This document shows, piece after piece, positions 57,594 to 64,000 of a DNA stretch of 64,000 nucleotides. The stretch covers positions 37,411,212-37,475,211 of the forward strand of contig OX345636.1 of NCBI GenBank assembly GCA_947044365.1, written 5' to 3'. The DNA comes from Petrosia ficiformis. Taxonomy: Eukaryota; Porifera; Demospongiae; Haplosclerida; Petrosiidae. A program made the position numbers and the translations under genes. The notes beneath the pieces were generated by a model that searched no databases, had not been told where the DNA came from, and was given only the letters and a program-made list of their open reading frames with translations. The stretch's first letter is position 1. Each line of letters starts with the position of its first letter.

Positions 57594-58862
57594 TTCCTTA
57601 TCGGCACAATTGCCACAGCTACACACTTTGAGAGGATGAAAATCACAGTGCTCTGTTGGCTCTGCTCCCTCTTCCATCACTTCCCACTCGTGCTCGTCAC
57701 GCACATGTCTGGGTAGAACTCTCAGCCTTTTCGCAAATTCTTCAGCAGACTTAGAGTCTGTCAGAATGTAAGAAAAGTTATTACGTGCTCTCATGATAAA
57801 AGCATCAGTAATACAACCACAACCTTGGCTGTGGCGATTAGGACAGTGGCAGCGTGCTCCATTTATTAGAGGGAACCTGTCTTCATGCTTTCTAATCAAA
57901 TCTATCGAAGGTGCCTTCATCTTGGAGTAATTTTCCAGAGCTTTTCAGTGATTTTTGCCGGCATGGCCACCACAGATCATAATTTTGCATTCAGGAAAGC
58001 ATTCCGCTACTGCTTTTGCAGAAGATGAATCTGAATCTTGCCAATGGACAGCAAGTTTCATCCCTTCCTCTCTAGCTCGATGCATAACCTCTCGCGCTGC
58101 AAATCCTTCCATGGATTTAGATGTTCCTTTATATAGCTCTCCTTCTACTATATTGTCTCTACCACGTTGGCACAAGTGTTTGTAATACAGCAATGCTCCA
58201 TTATAGTAGTTACGAACACTGAATGTGCCATTTTTGGAGTGGTAACCAGGTGTCATCCATGCTGCGTCTGCACTCGTTACTGCCTGCTTCCACGAGCCAA
58301 GAGTGTGTTCATCCATTGTCTTGATCTCTTCTTTAGCTTCCTCACACATCTCGTCAACCATCTCCTTCACTACAGGGTACATTCTTGTGACGGTTGAGTA
58401 AAATTTATCCATACGGACGGCATCAAGTCCAAGGGACAGCTTTAGTACTTTACAGTAGGTTGCATCCATACAGCCCGATACAATAAAACCTACTTGAATG
58501 GCTGCACCTATTTCGCTACTGGTAAGTAACTCACTTTTCAGTGAGCTTTCAAAACACACAGTTGAAATATCACAGCCATCACATCCATAATAAACCTTAA
58601 CTGCACCCCCCAAGCCCTTTGTATCAAATGACAAAGGAACTAATTGTCCTTTACAACCAGGTGTTACACAGTGGCGAATTTCGTTCGTCATTTTAATAAA
58701 TGTATCTACTTCAGTAAGGCTTCCAACAAAAAGGTTTTTTGGCAGTGTTATTGGCTTGATATTTTTTACCCAATTTCTTTGTGGTGTTGGGAGGTACAGT
58801 GAATCTGTGTTTTCACTTACAAACGATGTATCACGATCCTCTTCTTCATCTTGAAATACTGC
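57594..58862 (-). pseudogene. Mutator-like (D-D-H) transposase, truncated, with stop codon
   Basis: Main exon starting after taccctacag at 58863. Blocks in order: zinc-ribbon-like CVTPGCKGQL and YGCDGC; AAIQVGFIVSGCMDATYCKV; SADAAWMTPGYHSKNGTFSV with the first Asp; AVHWQDSDSSSAKAV with the second; MICGGHAGKNH; then an in-frame TGA (57945-57947); then KALENYSK, GARCHCPNRHSQGCGC and EHCDFHPLKVCSCGNC. These match the Mutator-like transposase domain seen in animal proteins (recalled, PF20700-type). After CADKE the sequence runs into the inverted-repeat element, so the C terminus is missing. One stop plus truncation marks it as broken. Confidence 0.75.
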
Positions 58863-58919
58863 CTGTAGGGTAAAATAAACCTGCATGTATAATTACATGT
58901 ATATAACAGATAGACACAC

Positions 58920-61367
58920 CTCTGATAAAGTCTCTTCTAACGGTGAAGGAATACCATCTTCCTATACAAATGAAGTGAAGAGCATTAGTATCAAAGTATT
59001 AATAGTCTTGTGTAGCCAGACCCTCCCCTACATATGAGATATGGATCTGGTATGTAGCATAAGAAGTACAGTAAAATTTTATAATTCACTACAACAAAAT
59101 TATGTGTAGGTACTATATATGTATAACTACAAAATTAGCAAACCCTCACAACACTGTAAAAGCACTTGAAATCAAATACAATTGAGGTTACAGCATGGTC
59201 ACTGGCTCAATCTTTCTGTCACATTCTAGCTCAGTTTTCATGCATATTAGTGTTATATACATATACGTATGTTATAATTATACAAATACGTACATGTATG
59301 CAATGGAACCTTCACACCATTGGGACCAAGTAATCGTGATTATAGAGGTTGTCCTCATTTCAGGGGTGAAGTTGTATAATAAAGGACGTCTAAATGCCAT
59401 TAATACGGGTGTGTACTTATTCCAGAGAGTCCTGAATAGAGAGGTTCCACTGTATACTGTATGCCGTGAAAATTACAGGAAGGAAAAATTTAGCGAATTT
59501 GGTAAAAAATAATACTGTTCAGGGATCAAAAATCGACATACACAAAAAAGAACATGAAGGATAATTATATGAAATTGGTTCACGTAAGATGATCAGTTAA
59601 ACACATTTCTGAGGTCATGGTGAACATCAAGTATTAATGAAAATAAAAGGAGACTTGATTGCTTCTAACACATAATACATGTACATGTATGTATATGTAT
59701 GTAAAAAGATACACTTACATGTTTATTGTCTCTGTTACATATAATTGCAGAAACATCACCCTATAAAAGTGTAAACTTGTAAATGTAAATACATGTATGT
59801 ACATGTAGATAAAGTACATGTACAGATTTGATAACTTGTTTGTAACAGCTCATATCACACAAAAGCTCTTCGTTTTTTGAATATTCCAGGTCAGTAATTC
59901 TGATGAGTACACTTAAATTCAGACTTGCAAAGGAAGTTTCGTGTTATTGTTGTCTGTTCTGTTCTCTGCAAGCCGAGAAAGACAGTAATATTCCAAAATT
60001 CAGAAGATTAATTATGTTGCAAATAAGAAATACTAGATAATGCAACAACAAACAAGCAAAAAGAAAGGGATGGGCTCAGTGTAAATAAATGCAGTCATGG
60101 GCATGTGTTGGGCTTACTATACTGAATAGCCAATAATTATCTCTTAAACTAGTGGTCATACACCCCACCAGTGAACACTGCAGAATTATATTCTATGGCA
60201 ATACTTCTTTTGTGAATGATTTCCACATGAATGCAATGGTGCAAGAATTTGAAATACATTACATACACCCTGTCCATGAAAGAATATGTTTGCGATTTCA
60301 CCATTGATATTGTTCTCCATTAGCTAACTACATGTATTTAGCAACGACCATGACCTTCTGTATGATTTGCTTCAGCCTTGTTTTTCAATATCACTTGTTC
60401 AATCATTCCCTCCCCCCCCCCCCCCATGATGGAATGTACAAATGTACATACTCTGCAAGAATGTATACATGTGTGTGTATGTGTACCTCTTTCTTTTCCT
60501 TAGTTGTTCCTGAATTATTCTAAATAAAAAAAGTTTATTATTAATTATAGCATAAAATATCAACTTGGCATGGTAGTTTCAGTTGTTTCACAAAGGGGTG
60601 TGTCATAAGTAATACAATTCCTGAAAGGCATTAGGTATCGTGCTTAATTGAATTGCATTTTATAGAGCATTTGTTTAAACGATGTCCAACCAGCACGAGT
60701 AAAAATTCACACAATCAAAATTACATTTAGCAGTTTTTCAAGTTTATTTCTTTGTGAGTTATGGTTACGCATATTCTATACTACTACAGCATGTGTTTTA
60801 TTCTTTATACCTCCAACTATACAGAAGAATCTGGAACAAGAAGGGTTGCATAGTAGCCAGATAGGAATGTATAAGTCTCTCTGCAAGTTCATTGAAAATG
60901 GTTGCATAACTAGGAGGATCAGGCCATCCGTTAAAGATGACAGATGAAGTAAGAGGATTTTGAAGCCCAGTATTATGAAACGTTCGCCTATACCAAATAC
61001 ATGTACATTCATTAAATACTTACTGCTAATGGAAAGCTAACATTTTTGTGTCACATAGTGTGTGCATATATATTATATATTATATAAATATACATGTAAT
61101 ATATTACATCACTCATGACACATAGACATACATGTTTATCCGCTGGTTTCGAAATCTCTTTCACAGTTTCTTCCTGTAAGAATAAAGCGACTTTGTATAA
61201 AATACTTAAATAAATAACGTATTTATGAGTATCACAGTAGGGATACATATACATGTAGATGGATAAAGAGATGTGACGTACATGTAGTCTTTGTTTAGTA
61301 AAATTTCGACATCAGTAGTTTTTATGGCCCGTAGGGCCATCCCTATAATTGCTTTCCACGGGGTTTA

Positions 61368-61431
<64 letters not shown>

Positions 61432-61807
61432 GTCACTTGCGCGACTATGCGTTGTATACGTAGTTAAGGAAGTTGCGTCATTCCCGGGGGCTCGGTCAAT
61501 TAATGGGCATGGCGCTTAAAAGAACGCGCGTTTGAGCTACAGACCAGCCAGGAAGATTCAGAAAGGATGTAAAACTGCTAATAACTGTTGTATATAGCAG
61601 AGAAACGGTATAGATATTATGCAAGAATCTTTAACAAGTAAGTATGATAAGTTGTTGAGTTTCAGACACGAGGAAGTCATCATTTAGAACCTTGAAGGAG
61701 TACCTCAGTCAGTTCATCAGACACCTGTGTATTTAGACTGCAATTAGGCTTACACTTACGTCTTCAGGCCCCAGGAGTACACAGAAAGGTAGAGACACTA
61801 GTGCCAT
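58920..61807 (-). CDS. Five small upstream exons joined to the Mutator-like gene
   Basis: On minus, all phase 0 with AG/GT borders: 61807-61760 (MALVSLPFCVLLGPED), 61173-61132 (EETVKEISKPADKH), 60519-60487 (NNSGTTKEKKE), 59760-59719 (GDVSAIICNRDNKH) and 58961-58920 (EDGIPSPLEETLSE). They lead into the exon at 58862 (AVFQDEEEDRD). Three of the five are exactly 42 nt. The first is hydrophobic, like a signal peptide, which is odd for a transposase; the rest are acidic and disordered. The exon chain is my reading and rests on consistent phase rather than similarity. Confidence 0.5.
60412..60425. repeat. C14 homopolymer
   Basis: Fourteen consecutive C residues, after ccct, within an intron of the gene above. 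Confidence 0.9.
61372..61425. repeat. (TA)n microsatellite
   Basis: About 54 bp of alternating T and A. Confidence 0.95.
61426..61645 (+). promoter_or_regulatory. CpG-richer segment, possible promoter and first exon
   Basis: Contrasts with its AT-rich surroundings: several CG dinucleotides (ttgcgcgactatgcg, cattcccgggggctcgg, gaacgcgcg). It runs to a gtaagtat donor-like site at about 61639. It could start a plus-strand transcript or serve the minus-strand gene beginning at 61807. No coding exon identified. Confidence 0.3.
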
Positions 61808-61824
61808 CAGCAATGCTTAATACA

Positions 61825-62127
61825 CAAGAATAATAAAAAACATTTTCAATAAAAATGAAAGATGTAGGGATGTCAAAACCCAAAAAGCAAGCAAACAAGG
61901 TTGGGAAGCTAACTTAGGACCCAAAATTAAACAAACCACTTCCATATAACCCTACATAAGTGCTTACACCTCTGTACAAAGAGCTGTAATTATGTAGGGT
62001 TATATGGAAGTGGTTTGTTTAATTTTGGGTCCTAAGTTAGCTTCCCAACCTTGTTTGCTTGCTTTTTGGGTTTTGACATCCCTACATCTTCTTTCATTTT
62101 TATTGAAAATGTTTTTTATTATTCTTG
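61825..62127. mobile_element. Near-perfect fold-back transposon, 303 bp
   Basis: Arms 61825-61958 and 61993-62127 are inverted copies of about 134 bp with almost no mismatches, around a loop of about 34 bp. Ends: CAAGAATAATAAAAAACATT and inverse. A single arm survives at 8180-8290. The near-identity implies recent formation or gene conversion between arms. Confidence 0.95.
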
Positions 62128-63181
62128 TTTTCATTGATTTTTTTCTAAACGATGTGAATGTTTTTTTAGATTGCAGAAATACTATATATCATTATGAAAT
62201 CATGCAATCAAAAATGCATTAAAATTTGTTCATCAATGAAGGTCAGTCTTTTGTTTATGTATTGATTATCATTCTCTTTCACTTACAGATGATGTATATT
62301 CTCTATTCACTTACATCACTGTCTGCAGTCCTACAAGAAGTAGTGTCAGTCACTGTGTCAACCATTCAGTATTCCAATGCTTATCATAGTATACAATATT
62401 ATTATACAATTGCTTTAATATTAATAATTATTATATTTATTATTAGTATTTGCTCACAAACTCACAAATGTTATTACAATGCCAAACACTTCCACCTTTT
62501 CAGCTTCCATGTTAAGAGTATACAAATGCGCATGCGTAATTAAATTCCACTTAGGAAAATGGCGTCCAATTCCAGATCAAATCTTTGTAGTCATTGAGAC
62601 TGTCTTCTTTCATAGTATCTGAAGATATCATCTCGATACTTTACGACCAGAATTTTACTATAAATGCGACGGGAATGGTGCTAGAATCATCGTGATAGGT
62701 CAACAAACAAAAAAATGATTTGTCTGGAAAATAATAATATTAATATGATGAAGATTTTGCCAGTTTTGCCACTCGCCGGTTCTCTACCTTAACAATAATC
62801 TTCGGCCATCTAGAAGGTATTGGTAGTCATAAAAACACTAGATATAAACAGGCATGTGTGTATAGAAACTTATGTGTATATATTACCAGAGATTTCAGCT
62901 CATCACTTGCAATTGAAATGCATGGGCGGCCATTTTTTTTCCGTGCCATCCCTACATAGAGAGTACTACCGTACTCTCTGATAGTCATCACAAAGCAAAT
63001 ATAGGGATGTTTTTTTCTCTATATACACTTGTTTACTTTACTAAAGGCCTACTAATTACCATGCCACTGTGGTCAGGGTTCACTGCAGCCTGAAAGTCTG
63101 GAAACATGTGCATGTTGAATAGCACAATATTATATATGGAAATCCAACTCTATTATATATATATATACATATATATGTATA
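62128..63181. other. Non-coding stretch with promoter-like motifs
   Basis: TGCGCATGCG (62527-62536), an NRF1-type palindrome, lies 20 bp before AAAATGGCG (62556-62564), a YY1-type motif that also gives an ATG (MASNSRSNLCSH then stop). Another ggcggccatttt lies at 62930. A palindrome gagagtacta-ccg-tactctc is at about 62957. No gene could be followed downstream. Confidence 0.45.
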
Positions 63182-63345
63182 CAGTGGTGTGGAAACAGCC
63201 AGTCATGCAGGACTTTGTCCGATAAATCTAGTGAATGTCCGGTAAATTGAAACAGAGCTGTATACAAAGTATATAGGGAGCAGGACAAGAGTGGTGAAAA
63301 TAGGTCAAAATGTCCGGTAATTGGCTCAATGTTTCCACACTTCTG
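63182..63345. mobile_element. Small MITE with CAGTGGTGTGGAAACA ends
   Basis: Left CAGTGGTGTGGAAACA and right TGTTTCCACACTTCTG are inverted with few changes. The flanks are TA-rich, so the duplication cannot be fixed. tgtccggtaa recurs inside. A related end occurs at 53992. Confidence 0.65.
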
Positions 63346-64000
63346 TATATACATGTATATATACACAACTACACTAATTAATGTCTGTATCACAGAAAAA
63401 ACAATGTAAATCGAAAATAATTCATGTTACAATTAATAAATGTGAAAAAAAATTCGATGTGCAAAATGTACATGTATGTGGTTTACTCTACCGACGATTA
63501 ATGTTTTGCTTTACATTCCTAAATTAATATCCACGTTGTAGCACACAAGACTGACACAAAGACTGTCATGTAACATGCATATTAGCAGCATTGTATTCTA
63601 TCATTAAGATAATAATTACTGCCCTATTGTGCCAGATAAATCACTCATCAAACAGTTTAATGTACATGTAGTTCTCACTCAATGTTCTAAATTGGCTCAA
63701 CAAAAGTGGCAACTTGGTTTAGAATGGGTATCCTACAAGGTAGTTGGAAATATAGAATAGCAGTTTTTTTATAACTATCCCTTCAGTACGCTACAGGTAT
63801 GGAAAGCCCAGTAACACAGAGCAAGAAATGTCTCCGCAGCCATTATATTGGAATTATAATTTCAATTATAATGTCACATGTTCAATTTCTGCACATGTGC
63901 AAACATTAAACAAATATCTGGATCCTGAAAGTACATTAAAATATAAAGCAAAATACAGAGAATTATAATTATTTATGTTATTAATCAAGAAATTGCTTGA
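63346..64000. other. Non-coding stretch with dispersed repeat
   Basis: 63560-63665 matches 52510-52620 (attagcagcattgta, cattaagataataatta, catcaaacagt). No gene. Confidence 0.55.

Overview
The window is eukaryotic nuclear DNA. It is AT-rich, genes are split by introns with GT/AG borders, coding density is very low, and mobile elements and simple repeats dominate. The combination of ISL2EU, Harbinger, pogo, Mutator-like and Ginger-like relics, together with marine-invertebrate-style fold-back repeats, suggests an early-branching metazoan, most likely a sponge. That taxon call is inference. No rRNA, complete tRNA, CRISPR array or bacterial-type operon was seen.

Layout. 0-12 kb: 9-bp and 94-bp tandem repeats, two hAT-type non-autonomous elements with 8-bp target duplications, a wrecked Ginger-like integrase, and a decayed multi-exon mobile-element gene at 10.7-11.5 kb. 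12.5-20.8 kb: a large pogo-type transposon read on the minus strand. Its transposase gene is interrupted by a complete PIF/Harbinger element (16479-19206, TTA duplicated). The pogo gene continues beyond the insertion into a domain of 28 tandem 21-residue repeats, a coiled-coil exon and a PHD-like zinc-finger exon. The Harbinger element carries a transposase and a MADF-type partner whose exons lie inside each other's introns on opposite strands. 21-23.3 kb: fragments of a possible Calx-beta gene.

23.4-29.6 kb: an ISL2EU-type transposon with terminal inverted repeats of about 400 bp. It encodes a SWIM/YqaJ nuclease on plus and a broken THAP-DDE transposase on minus. Nested in the end of the nuclease gene is a separate 2.23-kb element with its own inverted ends and a TA duplication. 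That element carries one intact 649-residue ORF whose acidic residues look RNase-H-like. It is the best candidate here for an under-described transposon type.

30-45 kb: fold-backs, hAT-type miniature elements, a 109-bp satellite with a 386-bp higher-order repeat, a small gene with a predicted myristoylation signal, and an ankyrin fragment. 45.6-46.7 kb: a single-exon ORF with a PD-(D/E)XK-like motif. 48.4-49.6 kb: about 1.1 kb of CATA repeat. 50-56 kb: miniature elements and a ruined Ty3/gypsy-like integrase. 56.9-61.8 kb: a Mutator-like transposase pseudogene on minus, preceded by a chain of tiny phase-0 exons that begins with a hydrophobic peptide. 61.8-62.1 kb: a 303-bp near-perfect fold-back element.

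Little here looks like ordinary host gene content. The main story is nested transposons that recruit accessory genes (MADF, YqaJ, zinc fingers, repeat domains). All identifications come from reading the sequence, and no database search was possible.
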